Part shown: positions 49,519 through 60,657 of the stretch, piece after piece
Numbering within the stretch: the first letter of the stretch is position 1
How the letters are laid out: every line of letters starts with the position of its first letter
Source: Herbaspirillum sp. WKF16
GTDB lineage: Bacteria; Pseudomonadota; Gammaproteobacteria; Burkholderiales; Burkholderiaceae_D
Length of the DNA stretch: 64,000 bases
NCBI RefSeq assembly: GCF_028993615.1
Contig: NZ_CP118632.1
Span: forward strand, 4,340,001 to 4,404,000
Direction of reading: 5' to 3'
The notes under the pieces: generated by a model
Database searches by the model: none
Told to the model about the DNA's origin: nothing
What the model saw: the letters and a program-made list of their open reading frames with translations, nothing else
Program-made: the position numbers and the translations under genes

Positions 49519-51627
49519 TCAGATATCGACCGGGTCGACTTCCAGCGACCAGCGCGCGCGCGTCTTCAGCTGGCGCAGCAGGGCCAGCCATTCCTTCAGG
49601 AAAGCCTGCAGCGCCGGGCGCGAGGCGCATTCGACCAGCAGTTGCGCGCGCTCGGTATTGGCCACCCGCATCATGGTCATGGGGATCGGCTCGTTGATGG
49701 TGATGGCGGGCGCGTCCAGGATGGCGGCCGCCTCCTTCAGGAAAGCCATGGCCTGTTCCAGCTCGCGCGCCTCGGCGCGCAGCAGCGCCTGGTACATGAA
49801 GGGCGGGAAGTAGGCTTGGCGCCGCTCGTCCAGCAGCGCGCCGGCGAAGCCGTCGTAGTCGTGGCGCATCACCGCCTGGTACAGCGGGTGATGCGGATAG
49901 CGCGTCTGGATCAGCACTTCGCCGGAACTGCCGTCGGCCGACAGCCCGGCCCGCCCGGCGCGCCCGGCCACCTGCATCAGCTGCGCGAACAGGCGTTCGC
50001 TGGCGCGGTAGTCGTGCGAGAACAAGGCGGTGTCCGGATTCATCACGCCCACCAGCGTCAGCTTTTTGAAGTCGTGGCCCTTGGCCACCATCTGGGTGCC
50101 GATCAGGATGTCCACCTCGCCGCGATGCACGCTGTCGAAGGCGCTCTGTGCCGAGCCCTTCAGTCGCGTCGAGTCGGCGTCGATGCGCAGCACCCGCGCC
50201 TCGGGAAAGATCGCGTGCAAGCCCTCCTCTACGCGCTGGGTGCCGCGGCCCAGCGGCTGCAGGTCGATATTGCCGCAGGTCGGGCAGGACTTGGGAATGT
50301 GCAGCTCCAGGCTGCAATGGTGGCAGCGCAGCCGGCGCTCCGGCCGGTGCACCACCATGAAGGCGTCGCAGCGCATGCAATTGCTGATCCAGCCGCAGGC
50401 GTCGCAGGCCAGCACCGGCGCATAGCCGCGCCGGTTGAGGAACAGCAGCGACTGTTCGCCGTGTTCCAGCCGCTTGCGCACGGCGGCGATCAGGGTCGAG
50501 GTCAGGCCGTCGGTGGGCTTGTCGCGCTCCAGGTCGACCACCTTGACCTTGGGCAGCACCGCCTGCTGCGCCGCCCGCTGGCGCAGTTCCAGGCGGCGAT
50601 AGCGGCCGGCCTGGGCGTGCTGCCAGGTTTCCAGCGAGGGCGTGGCCGACCCCAGCACCACCGGGATGCCGAGCTGATGCGCGCGCCATACCGCGAGGTC
50701 ACGCGCCGAGTAGCGCAGCCCTTCCTGCTGCTTGTAGGAGGGGTCGTGCTCCTCGTCGATGACGATCAGCTTCAAGGCCGGCAGCGAAGCCAGGATCGCC
50801 AGGCGCGTGCCCAGCACGATATGCGCCTGCCCCAGGTGGGCCGCCACCCAGTTGCGGGTGCGCTCGCCCTCGGCCAGGCCGCTGTGCAGCGCGACCACGT
50901 TGAGGTGCGGGAAGCGCGCGCGGATGTTGCCTTCCAGCTGGGGGGTAAGATTGATTTCCGGCACCAGCACCAGGATCTGGGCGCCGGCCGCCGCGGCCTC
51001 GCGCCGCAGGATGCCGGCCGCCGCCTGCAGGTAGACCTCGGTCTTGCCGCTGCCGGTGACGCCGTACAGCAGCAGCGGCGTGAAACCTTCAGCCTGGGAA
51101 ATCGCGTCGACGGCTTCCTGCTGGGCGGCGTTCAAGGGGGGCGCCGGGCCGAACTGCATGGGATCGGGCAGCGCCTCGGCCGGCTCCGCCTCGGCCGGGG
51201 CAGCTTCGGGGGCCTTTGCTTTGGCCTTGCGTTTCTTCGGCGCCGGCGTCTTGTCCAGCGACTTGAGCGCCTTATCCAGGGCGACGGTGGTCAGCGCGCG
51301 CAGGTTCTTGGGCAGGCCGGGCAGCATCACCTCGCCCAGCGGCCGCTGGTAGTAGTCGGCCGCGAAGCCGGCCAGCGCCAGCCAGTGCGGGGACAGCGGC
51401 GCCAGCTGGCGCCGCACGGCGATCACGTTCTTGATCTTGTCGGCGCCCAGCTCGCTGGCGTCGGCATGGCCGACCACCACGCCGACCGCCTCGCGGCGGC
51501 CGAACGGCACCACTACCAAGTGGCCGATGGCGGGAATCTCCTCGCCCGGCTCCTGGGGCCGCCAACAATAATCGAAGACGGTGTGCAAGGGGGTGTCGAG
51601 GGCGACCTGGAGGATGCGTTGTTCCAC
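49519..51627 (-). CDS. priA: Primosomal replication protein PriA
   Basis: 702 aa from a GTG. The 3' DNA-binding domain comes first, then the DEAH helicase: motif I YGVTGSGKTEVYL, motif II VIDEEHDPSYK, motif III LGSATPSLE. Between helicase lobes are the zinc-binding Cys pairs (CDACGWISNCMRC and CHHC...CPTCG). The family's usual length is about 730. An Ala/Lys-rich linker lies at about 128-150. It restarts stalled forks. The DnaA-box region lies directly upstream. Confidence 0.95.
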   Translation of the reverse strand: MEQRILQVALDTPLHTVFDYCWRPQEPGEEIPAIGHLVVVPFGRREAVGVVVGHADASELGADKIKNVIAVRRQLAPLSPHWLALAGFAADYYQRPLGEVMLPGLPKNLRALTTVALDKALKSLDKTPAPKKRKAKAKAPEAAPAEAEPAEALPDPMQFGPAPPLNAAQQEAVDAISQAEGFTPLLLYGVTGSGKTEVYLQAAAGILRREAAAAGAQILVLVPEINLTPQLEGNIRARFPHLNVVALHSGLAEGERTRNWVAAHLGQAHIVLGTRLAILASLPALKLIVIDEEHDPSYKQQEGLRYSARDLAVWRAHQLGIPVVLGSATPSLETWQHAQAGRYRRLELRQRAAQQAVLPKVKVVDLERDKPTDGLTSTLIAAVRKRLEHGEQSLLFLNRRGYAPVLACDACGWISNCMRCDAFMVVHRPERRLRCHHCSLELHIPKSCPTCGNIDLQPLGRGTQRVEEGLHAIFPEARVLRIDADSTRLKGSAQSAFDSVHRGEVDILIGTQMVAKGHDFKKLTLVGVMNPDTALFSHDYRASERLFAQLMQVAGRAGRAGLSADGSSGEVLIQTRYPHHPLYQAVMRHDYDGFAGALLDERRQAYFPPFMYQALLRAEARELEQAMAFLKEAAAILDAPAITINEPIPMTMMRVANTERAQLLVECASRPALQAFLKEWLALLRQLKTRARWSLEVDPVDI

Positions 51628-52338
51628 GAACTTAATGTGATTCCTGAAAAACCGAGCTAACTATTGGTTTCATTGGTATTTTTTGAGCTATCCACAAATG
51701 CTGTGGATAACTTTGGGGACAAGTCGCTATTGACAGCCCTTACCCCAGGCTGGGAGCGGCTTTCAATAAATTGCCCAAATCAAAAGCAAAAAAATTATTC
51801 AATAAAATCAAATACTTATATTTTCAGCCTGCGCGCGAAAAATATTCTATACAAAAATTTCCGGAACGGCTGCGGGGCTCCTGCAATGTGCATAAGTCCC
51901 GCCGGCGACGATGCGGCCCGCACTTTTGTCAAGCATTCTCCGACAGCCTTGCGCCGGAAATTTCCGGCATGCACATTCGGAGGTCGTCCTACATAGTTAA
52001 AGTAAAACTTCAAAAAAACCCGTAAGCGGCGGTTTCATAACCGCTTTTTGGCTTATTCACAATTCCTGTGGATAACTTTGTTGACAAGTGCCTCTTGACA
52101 GCCCGGAGGCCCGCCAAGGGAGCGCCTTTCAATAGATTGCCCAAAAGCGCGTCAAAAAATAACACCAATAAAATCAATGACTTGCAAATCCGGGCGTGAC
52201 AAAGAAATCCGCATGTCGATATGAGTGATTCTCAATATGGTGCGAGCCAGGAATGTGCATAAGTGATGCGGCGCTTGCCAAACCGACCACTTCCGGCGCC
52301 ATGCCCGACCTTGCGGCCGATGGCGCACGGAAAATGCG
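51628..52338. other. Intergenic DnaA-box-rich region (oriC-like)
   Basis: 711 bp between priA and hemE. Matches to TTATNCACA occur at 51702-51710, 51887-51895, 52053-52061, 52067-52075 and 52254-52262, plus one with a single mismatch at 51688-51696. They belong to two direct modules (about 51689-51898 and 52054-52265, offset 365-367 bp) that also share CTTTGNNGACAAGT, TTGACAGCCC, TTTCAATA, ATTGCCCAAA and AATAAAATCAA. An AT-rich tract lies at 51770-51830. A 16-bp palindrome GCCGGAAATTTCCGGC lies at 51953-51968. This resembles a replication origin or DnaA titration site. No gene is seen in it. Confidence 0.65.
52029..52049 (+). terminator. Hairpin with T run inside the DnaA-box region
   Basis: GCGGTT-TCAT-AACCGC followed by five T. 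Both flanking genes run leftward, so the plus-strand T tail does not match them; an opposite T run exists on the minus side (52013-52019) further out. Confidence 0.6.
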
Positions 52339-53418
52339 TCAGGCGCGCATCGAACGGCTGATTTCGTGCACGGCCTGGGCCAGCACGCTGACCGCCTCGG
52401 GCGGGGTGTGCTGGGAAATGCCGTGGCCCAGGTTGAAGACATGGCCGCTGCCGGCGCCCGGCGCGCCGAAGGATTCCAGCAGCTTGCGCACTTCCGCGCG
52501 GATGGCCTCGTCGCCGGCGAACAGCACGTTGGGATCGAGGTTGCCTTGCAGCGCGACCTTGTCGCCCACGCGGCGGCGCGCCTCGCCCAGGTTGACGGTC
52601 CAGTCCAGGCCCACGGCGTCGGCGCCGATGGCGGCGATCTGCTCCAGCCACAGGCCGCCGCCCTTGGTGAAGACGATGGCGGGAATGCGCACGCCATCCT
52701 TCTCCAGCTTCAGTTGCCTGACGACGTCGGCCATGTAGGCCAGCGAGAACTGCTGGTAGATGCCATCGGCCAGGGCGCCGCCCCAGGTGTCGAAGATCAT
52801 CACGGCCTGGGCGCCGGCGTCGATCTGCGCGTTCAGGTAGGCGGCCACGGCCTGGGCATTGGTCTTGAGGATGTGGTGCATCAGGTCGGGGCGGCCGTAG
52901 AGCATGCTCTTGACCAGGCGGAAATCGTCCGAGCCGCCGCCTTCGACCATGTAGCAGGCCAGCGTCCACGGGCTGCCGGAGAAGCCGATCAGCGGCACGC
53001 GACCGTCCAGCTCGCGACGGATCTGGGTGACGGCCTCGAACACATAGTTCAGCCGCGACAGGTCGGGCGCCTGCAACGCCTTGACCGCCGCCTCGTCGCG
53101 CAAGGGGCGCTCGAACTTGGGACCCTCGCCGTCGGCGAAATACAGGCCCAGGCCCATGGCGTCGGGCACGGTGAGGATATCGGAGAACAGGATCGCGGCA
53201 TCCAGCGGAAAGCGTTCCAGCGGCTGCAGCGTGACCTCGGTGGCGTAGTCGGGATTGGTGGCCAGGCCCATGAAGGAACCGGCGCGTGCGCGCGTGGCGC
53301 GGTATTCGGGCAGGTAGCGGCCGGCCTGGCGCATCAGCCACAAGGGCGTGTAGTCGGTAGGCTGGCGCAGCAAAGCGCGCAGGAAAGTATCGTTTTTCAG
53401 CGGGGCGAATTGGGACAT
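52339..53418 (-). CDS. hemE: Uroporphyrinogen decarboxylase
   Basis: 359 aa. The signature [20 protein letters not shown] lies near the N-terminus; [20 protein letters not shown] and the C-terminal [15 protein letters not shown] are conserved. It decarboxylates uroporphyrinogen III to coproporphyrinogen III in heme synthesis. It is followed leftward by the 711-bp DnaA-box region and then priA. Confidence 0.96.
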   Translation of the reverse strand: MSQFAPLKNDTFLRALLRQPTDYTPLWLMRQAGRYLPEYRATRARAGSFMGLATNPDYATEVTLQPLERFPLDAAILFSDILTVPDAMGLGLYFADGEGPKFERPLRDEAAVKALQAPDLSRLNYVFEAVTQIRRELDGRVPLIGFSGSPWTLACYMVEGGGSDDFRLVKSMLYGRPDLMHHILKTNAQAVAAYLNAQIDAGAQAVMIFDTWGGALADGIYQQFSLAYMADVVRQLKLEKDGVRIPAIVFTKGGGLWLEQIAAIGADAVGLDWTVNLGEARRRVGDKVALQGNLDPNVLFAGDEAIRAEVRKLLESFGAPGAGSGHVFNLGHGISQHTPPEAVSVLAQAVHEISRSMRA

Positions 53419-53570
53419 GGGAGGCGGCCTGATGGCTATCGTGCGTCAATCCGCCATTATCTCATTGCATGCGCGACGCTTCCGGCCTAATTGTCGCTAT
53501 AGGCCAGCGCAGATATTGACGCAGGTCGTGGCGCGCGCAAATCGGCGGCCGCGACCTGCCTGCACCCGCC

Positions 53571-55025
53571 TTAGATCCCGCCCATGCAGAGGTACTTGAC
53601 GACCAGGTAATCGTCCAGCCCGTAATGCGATCCCTCGCGCCCGAGGCCGGACTGCTTGACCCCGCCGAACGGCGCCACTTCGTTGGAGATGAGCCCGGTG
53701 TTGATGCCCACCATGCCGGACTCCAGCCCTTCGGCCACGCGCCAGATGCGGCCGATGTCGCGCGAGTAGAAGTAGCTGGCCAGGCCGAACTCGCTGTCGT
53801 TGGCCAGCGCCACCGCCTCCTCGTCGGTCTTGAAGCGGAACAGCGGCGCCATCGGGCCGAAGGTTTCCTCGCGCGCCACCCGCATGCCGGGCTTGGCGTC
53901 GACCAGCACGGTGGGCTCGAAGAAGGTGCCGCCCAGCGCATGGCGCTTGCCGCCGAGCAGCACGCGCGCGCCCTGGCTGACGGCGTCGGCCAGGTGTTGC
54001 TCGACCTTCTTGACGGCATCCTCATTGATCAGGGGTCCCTGGGTCACGCCTTCACCGGTGCCGTCGCCGACCTTGAGCTTCTTCACGGCGGCCACCAGTT
54101 TCTCGGCATAGGCGTCGTAGACGCCGTCCTGCACGTAGATGCGGTTGGCGCAAACGCAGGTCTGCCCGGCATTGCGGTATTTGGAGGCGATGGTGCCCTC
54201 GACCGCGGCATCCAGGTCGGCATCGTCGAACACGATGAAGGGCGCATTGCCGCCCAGCTCCAGCGACAGCTTCTTGATGGTGGGGGCGGACTGCGCCATC
54301 AGCTTGCGGCCGGTCTCGGTGGAGCCGGTGAAGGAGAGCTTGCGCACCAGCGGATTGGCGGTCATCTCGCCGCCGATCTCGGAGGACGAGCCGGTCACCA
54401 CGCTGAACACGCCTGCCGGCACGCCGGCGCGCTCGGCCAGCACCGCCAGCGCGAGCGCCGAGAACGGCGTGGCGCCGGCCGGCTTCAATACCATGGGACA
54501 GCCGGCCGCCAGCGCCGGACCGGCCTTGCGGGTGATCATCGCGGCCGGGAAATTCCATGGCGTGATCGCCGCGCAGACGCCGATCGGTTCCTTGGTGACG
54601 ACGATGCGGTTAGACGCCAGCGGCGAAGGAATCACATCGCCATAGGCGCGCTTGGCCTCCTCACCGAACCATTCGATGAAGGAAGCGGCGTAGCCGATCT
54701 CGCCCTTGGATTCGGCCAGCGGCTTGCCCTGCTCGCTGGTCATGATCAGGGCCAAGTCGTCCGCATTGGCCAGCATCAGCTCGCTCCACTTGCGCAGGAT
54801 CTTCGCGCGCTCGGCGGCGGTCTTCGCGCGCCAGGCCTTCCATGCAACATTCGCGGCGTCGATCGCCCGCCGGGTCTCGGCCGCGCCCATCTTGGGTACG
54901 GAACCGATGAGCTGGCCGTTGGCCGGATTCTTCACGGGGGTGGTCTGGCCGCTGTCGGCGTCCACCCATTTGCCATCTACATAGGCTTGCTGGCGCAACA
55001 GCGCCGCATCGTTCAGCTTGATCAT
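53571..55025 (-). CDS. gabD: NAD(P)-dependent succinate-semialdehyde dehydrogenase
   Basis: 484 aa, the usual GabD length. Catalytic Glu is in LSLELGGNAPFIVFDDADLD and catalytic Cys in KYRNAGQTCVCANRIYV. The residues NFPAAMITRKAGPALAAGCP are shared with GabD. It oxidises succinate semialdehyde to succinate. GGGAGC precedes the ATG. No gabT is nearby. Other aldehyde dehydrogenases are possible but less likely. Confidence 0.92.
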   Translation of the reverse strand: MIKLNDAALLRQQAYVDGKWVDADSGQTTPVKNPANGQLIGSVPKMGAAETRRAIDAANVAWKAWRAKTAAERAKILRKWSELMLANADDLALIMTSEQGKPLAESKGEIGYAASFIEWFGEEAKRAYGDVIPSPLASNRIVVTKEPIGVCAAITPWNFPAAMITRKAGPALAAGCPMVLKPAGATPFSALALAVLAERAGVPAGVFSVVTGSSSEIGGEMTANPLVRKLSFTGSTETGRKLMAQSAPTIKKLSLELGGNAPFIVFDDADLDAAVEGTIASKYRNAGQTCVCANRIYVQDGVYDAYAEKLVAAVKKLKVGDGTGEGVTQGPLINEDAVKKVEQHLADAVSQGARVLLGGKRHALGGTFFEPTVLVDAKPGMRVAREETFGPMAPLFRFKTDEEAVALANDSEFGLASYFYSRDIGRIWRVAEGLESGMVGINTGLISNEVAPFGGVKQSGLGREGSHYGLDDYLVVKYLCMGGI

Positions 55026-55255
55026 GTCTGCTCCCTGGGTTGTGTCGGATTGCGCCGCGCAGGCGGCGCCGGCGCGGGGGACATCTTTTAGTAAGCCGCC
55101 CGGGGCCGGAGTTCAGAAACGGCGCGTTGTCCTACGAAAGGATGGCGGCTTTTGCTATGATCGCAACGCTGCATCCGACAAGCAGACGCGCGCCCTGGCG
55201 ACAAGCAGCACCACAAGCGGCGCCGCATTGCCAAAAACAATCAGGAGACAATCAC

Positions 55256-56044
55256 ATGAAGAAGTTCATCGGCGCCGCGCTGCTGGCCGGCCTCGCCCTC
55301 GTTTCGCTTTCCCTGCGCCCGGCCATGGCCGACGATGCCGCGCCCTCGCGCCTGGATCAGGTGCAGAAATCAGGCAAGCTGCGCGTGTGCATGACGGGCG
55401 ACTACAAGCCCTTCACCTATTACCGGCCGGACCAGAGCTTCGAGGGCATGGACGTCGAACTGGCGCAGGCGCTGGCCAAGTCGCTGGGCGTGGAAGCCCA
55501 GTTCGTGAAGACCACGTGGAGCAACCTGATGAACGACTTCATCGCCCAGTGCGACATCGCCATGGGCGGCGTCTCGATCACGCTGGAGCGGGCGAAGAAG
55601 GCGGCCTTCTCGGACCCGACCATGGTAGACGGCAAGGCGCCCGTGGTGCGCTGCGCCGACAAGGATAAATTCCGCAACTTCGACATGATCGACCAGCCAG
55701 GCACGCGCGCCATCGTCAATCCCGGCGGCACCAACGAGCGCTTCGCACGCACCCGCTACAAGCGCGCCACGCTGATGCTGCATCCGGACAACGTGACCAT
55801 CTTCCAGCAGATCGTCGATGGCCGCGCCGACGTCATGGTGACCGACGCCAGCGAAACCATGTGGCAGGCCAAGCTGCATCCGGAGCTGTGCCCCGTCATG
55901 CCGGAACAGCCGCTGCAGTTCGCCGAGAAGGCCTACATGCTGCCGCGCGGCGACGTCGCCTTCAAGGCCTACGTGGACGCCTGGCTGCACCTGGCCAAGG
56001 CCACCGGCGAATACCAGCAGGTGTTCGACAAGTGGTTGAAATGA
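55256..56044 (+). CDS. pheC: Periplasmic cyclohexadienyl dehydratase (PheC-like)
   Basis: 262 aa with a signal peptide (about 1-25, ending PAMA). It is a solute-binding-fold protein but strongly matches PheC: GDYKPFTYY, IAMGGVSITLERAKKAAF, AIVNPGGTNERFART and LHPDNVTIFQQIVDGRADVM. PheC converts prephenate or arogenate to phenylpyruvate or phenylalanine in the periplasm. AGGAG precedes the ATG. It stands alone, with no ABC permease beside it, which also argues for an enzyme rather than a transport protein. Confidence 0.85.
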   Translation: MKKFIGAALLAGLALVSLSLRPAMADDAAPSRLDQVQKSGKLRVCMTGDYKPFTYYRPDQSFEGMDVELAQALAKSLGVEAQFVKTTWSNLMNDFIAQCDIAMGGVSITLERAKKAAFSDPTMVDGKAPVVRCADKDKFRNFDMIDQPGTRAIVNPGGTNERFARTRYKRATLMLHPDNVTIFQQIVDGRADVMVTDASETMWQAKLHPELCPVMPEQPLQFAEKAYMLPRGDVAFKAYVDAWLHLAKATGEYQQVFDKWLK

Positions 56045-56235
56045 CCTGACCGCTTCGGCCGGCGCAAGGCAAACGGCGCCGGCCTGTCTTTCTGCTCCGT
56101 CGTCCCGGCGCGGGCCGGGATCCAGCGACGTTTTTCATGCCGCAGTGATCGTTGGGCGATGCCGGCACGACCGGCATGGGCCGGCTCGCGCGGAGCGGTA
56201 TCCAGGCCCTCCCCCAAAATCTGACTGGCGCTGCC

Positions 56236-57048
56236 TCAGTCGATCTTGAGCTTCTTCAGTTCCGGCTTCGGATCCGGAAACTTGAGTTTCAGTTTCTGCA
56301 GCGTCTCCAGCACCACATTGGCCACAACAAGGTTGCGATGCGGCTTGGAGTTTGCCGGCACGATGTACCAGGGTGCGTGGGCCGTGCTGGTAGCGCGCAA
56401 TGCGTTCTGGTAGACCTGCTGGTAGCTCTCCCAATATTTTCGCTCCGCGAGGTCCTGCGGATCGAATTTCCAGTGCTTGCTGGGATCGTCGATGCGCGAC
56501 TGCAGGCGCGCCTTCTGCTCGTCCTTGGAGATGTGCAGGAAGAACTTCAGGATCACCGTGCCGGTCTCGGCCAGCATGCGCTCGAAATCGTTGATCTGGC
56601 GGTAGCGGCGCTTGCACTCCCGGTCGTCGATCCAGTCGTGCACGCGGGTGATCAGCACGTCCTCGTAGTGACTGCGGTTGAATACGGCAATCTCGCCCGC
56701 CACCGGCACCTGCTGGTGGATGCGCCACAGGTAGTCGTGCGCCAGCTCGACCGCGGTAGGCCCCTTGAAATTGGCGATGCGGATGCCCTGCGGGTTGACG
56801 CCGGCGAATACGTCGTTGACGGTGCCGTCCTTGCCGCTGGTGTCCATGCCTTGCAGGATGACAAGCAGCTTGTGCTTGTGACCGGCATAAAGCATCTGCT
56901 GCTGCTCGCCGATGAGCGCGGCCAGGCGCTGGATTTCGGCGCGGTCCTGCTCCTTGTCGCCCAGCGACAGCGGCTTTTGCGATGCGCTGGCGTCCTTGAT
57001 GAGGCTCTTCGGTCCGACGATGAATTGCGGGGCGATCTTTTTTGCCAT
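56236..57048 (-). CDS. PPK2-family polyphosphate:nucleotide phosphotransferase
   Basis: 270 aa. Walker A is in ILQGMDTSGKDGTVNDVF, a lid/B region in IAVFNRSHYEDVLITRV, and the conserved RYWESY-type block is ERKYWESYQQVYQNALR. Length and the QGIRIANFKGPT motif place it with class III PPK2, which use polyphosphate to phosphorylate nucleoside mono- and diphosphates. It lies 45 nt downstream of the CoA-binding gene, same strand, probably one unit. Confidence 0.9.
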   Translation of the reverse strand: MAKKIAPQFIVGPKSLIKDASASQKPLSLGDKEQDRAEIQRLAALIGEQQQMLYAGHKHKLLVILQGMDTSGKDGTVNDVFAGVNPQGIRIANFKGPTAVELAHDYLWRIHQQVPVAGEIAVFNRSHYEDVLITRVHDWIDDRECKRRYRQINDFERMLAETGTVILKFFLHISKDEQKARLQSRIDDPSKHWKFDPQDLAERKYWESYQQVYQNALRATSTAHAPWYIVPANSKPHRNLVVANVVLETLQKLKLKFPDPKPELKKLKID

Positions 57049-57093
57049 GTGGTCTCGTTGTATCGTTGTTGATGTTCCTGGCGGCGCGCGATC

Positions 57094-57549
57094 TCAAAGC
57101 ACGCCGAGTAAATTCCCCATACGGTGCTCGATCTTGATGCACTTGTCCATGATCACCTTCAAGCCGGCTGCACGCGCCTTGGCCGCGGCCTGCTCATGCT
57201 CGATGTCGACCTGCATCCACACGCACTCGGCGCCTATGGCGATGGCCTCGTCGACCACCGGCGGGATATCGGCCGACTTGCGGAAACAGTCGACGATGGA
57301 AATGCGCAACCCGTCTGCGGCCAGGGCCGCGTTGGCCTCCTGCAGCGTGGCATGGCAATGCTCGCCGAGGATGGCCTGGCCGGCGTACATGGGATTGACC
57401 GCGACGATCCGGTAGCCGGCATCCTGCATGTAGGCGGCAACGTCGTAGCTGGCGCGCTCGGGCCGGTTGGACAAGCCGACCACGGCGATGACCGGCTTGC
57501 CGCCGGCGCGGAAGGACAACTGCCGATGCTCACTGGGCGGAGACGCCAT
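57094..57549 (-). CDS. CoA-binding domain protein (YccU-like)
   Basis: 151 aa. The Rossmann-type CoA-binding fold shows VIAVVGLSNRPERASYDVAA, YRIVAVNPMYAGQAILGE and CVWMQVDIEHEQAAAKARAA. A good ribosome site (AGGAGA) precedes the ATG. Function is unknown; E. coli YccU is a close type. It is upstream of ppk2 in the same direction. Confidence 0.87.
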   Translation of the reverse strand: MASPPSEHRQLSFRAGGKPVIAVVGLSNRPERASYDVAAYMQDAGYRIVAVNPMYAGQAILGEHCHATLQEANAALAADGLRISIVDCFRKSADIPPVVDEAIAIGAECVWMQVDIEHEQAAAKARAAGLKVIMDKCIKIEHRMGNLLGVL

Positions 57550-57731
57550 CTGCTCTCTCCTGTCTCGTCTATGCCGCCGTCGGCGACAGCCATCATGGAA
57601 ATGATTTACATCGCGCCAATTGGTTCGATCCGATTGCCGCGCCTCGCATTCACTTTACCCGATCACGGCGATCCGGGCTGAGGGGCATGAGGCGGTTCGC
57701 CGGCGGCATTGCCCTGCCCGGCGAGCGCCCA

Positions 57732-57758
57732 TGAAAAAAGGCAGCCTGGGCTGCCTTT
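57732..57758 (-). terminator. Terminator of the ATP synthase operon
   Basis: On the minus strand AAAGGCAGC-CCAG-GCTGCCTTT is followed by more T, 47 nt after the atpC stop. Confidence 0.85.
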
Positions 57759-57804
57759 CTTGCCTTGCTCTCGCCTGCCGCAAGCGGCCGGCAATACCGG
57801 TGAA

Positions 57805-58227
57805 TCAGCGCTTCTGACGCAGCTTCTGGATCGCGGCCAACTGCGCCACGGCTGCGGCCAGTTCGGCCTGGGCAGCGGCGTAGTCGATCTTGGAATCGCG
57901 GTTGGCCAGTGCTTCCTCGGCCAGCTTCTTCGCTTCCGCAGCCTTGGCTTCGTCCAGGTCGGCGCCACGGATCGCGGTGTCGGCCAGCACGGTCACGGTG
58001 TCCGGCTGAACTTCCAGCAGGCCGCCGGCGACGAAGACGAACTCATCATTGGCCTGGCCCGGCACCTTGATACGGACGGCACCCGGCTTGATGCGCGTGA
58101 TCAGCGGCGTGTGGCGGGGATAGATACCCAGCTCGCCCGCTTCACCCGGCAACGCGACGAATTCAGCCTCGCCGGAGAAGATTGCCTCTTCCGCCGAGAC
58201 CACGTCCACGTGAATAGTATGTGCCAT
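57805..58227 (-). CDS. atpC: ATP synthase F1 subunit epsilon
   Basis: 140 aa. An N-terminal beta-sandwich ([39 protein letters not shown]) and a C-terminal helical hairpin (about 90-138) are present. It belongs to the central stalk, coupling rotation and limiting ATP hydrolysis. Last gene of the operon, 62 nt after atpD, before a terminator. Confidence 0.96.
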   Translation of the reverse strand: MAHTIHVDVVSAEEAIFSGEAEFVALPGEAGELGIYPRHTPLITRIKPGAVRIKVPGQANDEFVFVAGGLLEVQPDTVTVLADTAIRGADLDEAKAAEAKKLAEEALANRDSKIDYAAAQAELAAAVAQLAAIQKLRQKR

Positions 58228-58289
58228 GTCGTTTCCTAGTCGATTGACCGCTCCCGGTGAAGGGAGCGGCGCCGAAAATCAATAATTGC

Positions 58290-59714
<1,425 letters not shown>

Positions 59715-59754
59715 TTAAATTCTGTTTCGCATCGCTGCGCTACGTATGAGCAGA

Positions 59755-60627
59755 TCAACCGACAGCGGCGGCGCCGGCGACGATTTCCGAAAGTTCTTTG
59801 GTAATCGCTGCCTGGCGGGTCTTGTTGTAGACCAGCTTCAACTCGCCGATCACGCTGCCTGCGTTGTCGCTTGCCGCCTTCATCGCCACCATGCGCGCCG
59901 ATTGCTCGGACGCCATGTTTTCTGCAACGGCTTGATAGATCAGCGCTTCAACGTAACGCACCAGCAGCTCGTCCACCACGGATTGCACATCGGGCTCGTA
60001 GATGTAGTCCCAGGAGTGCGCACCCTCGTCAGCCTTGAGCTTGTCGCTGGTCAGCGGCAGCAGCTGCTGCAGGGTGGCTTCCTGCTTCATCGTGTTGATG
60101 AACTTGGTGTACACCAGGTACACCGCATCCAGCTTGCCTTCCTGGTAGGCGTCGAGCAGCACCTTGACGGGGCCGATCAGCTTTTCCAGGTGAGGCGTAT
60201 CGCCCAATTGCGTCACGTTGGCGGCAACGCGCGCGCCGATACGATTCAGAAAACCCAGACCCTTGTTGCCAATGGCGACGGATTCAAATTCCAGCCCCTT
60301 GCCTTCCAGCTCGCGCATCTTCGCGGTCAGCAGGCGCAGCGAGTTGGTATTCATGCCGCCGCACAGACCCTTGTCGGTCGTGACGACGATGAAACCAACC
60401 CGCTTGGCCGTATCTTGCTTGACCATGAAGGGGTGCACGTATTCCGGATTGGCTTGCGACAGGTTGGCCGCAATGTTGCGGATCTTGTCGCTGTACGGGC
60501 GGGCAGCGTGCATCCGGTCCTGCGCCTTGCGCATTTTGGATGCCGCGACCATTTCCATCGCCTTGGTGATCTTCTTCGTATTTTCTACGCTCTTGATCTT
60601 GCCACGTATCTCTTTACCTGTAGCCAT
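59755..60627 (-). CDS. atpG: ATP synthase F1 subunit gamma
   Basis: 290 aa. [20 protein letters not shown] at the N-terminus and the closing helix [20 protein letters not shown] form the rotor coiled coil; [14 protein letters not shown] is conserved. It rotates inside the alpha-beta hexamer. Confidence 0.97.
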   Translation of the reverse strand: MATGKEIRGKIKSVENTKKITKAMEMVAASKMRKAQDRMHAARPYSDKIRNIAANLSQANPEYVHPFMVKQDTAKRVGFIVVTTDKGLCGGMNTNSLRLLTAKMRELEGKGLEFESVAIGNKGLGFLNRIGARVAANVTQLGDTPHLEKLIGPVKVLLDAYQEGKLDAVYLVYTKFINTMKQEATLQQLLPLTSDKLKADEGAHSWDYIYEPDVQSVVDELLVRYVEALIYQAVAENMASEQSARMVAMKAASDNAGSVIGELKLVYNKTRQAAITKELSEIVAGAAAVG

Positions 60628-60657
60628 GAGTAAGACTCCTTATAGCTTCAGTAAAAA

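Noticed and set aside
48793..51660. Long plus-strand frame opposite priA
   Set aside because: Same shadow pattern; priA on the minus strand has all helicase and zinc motifs.
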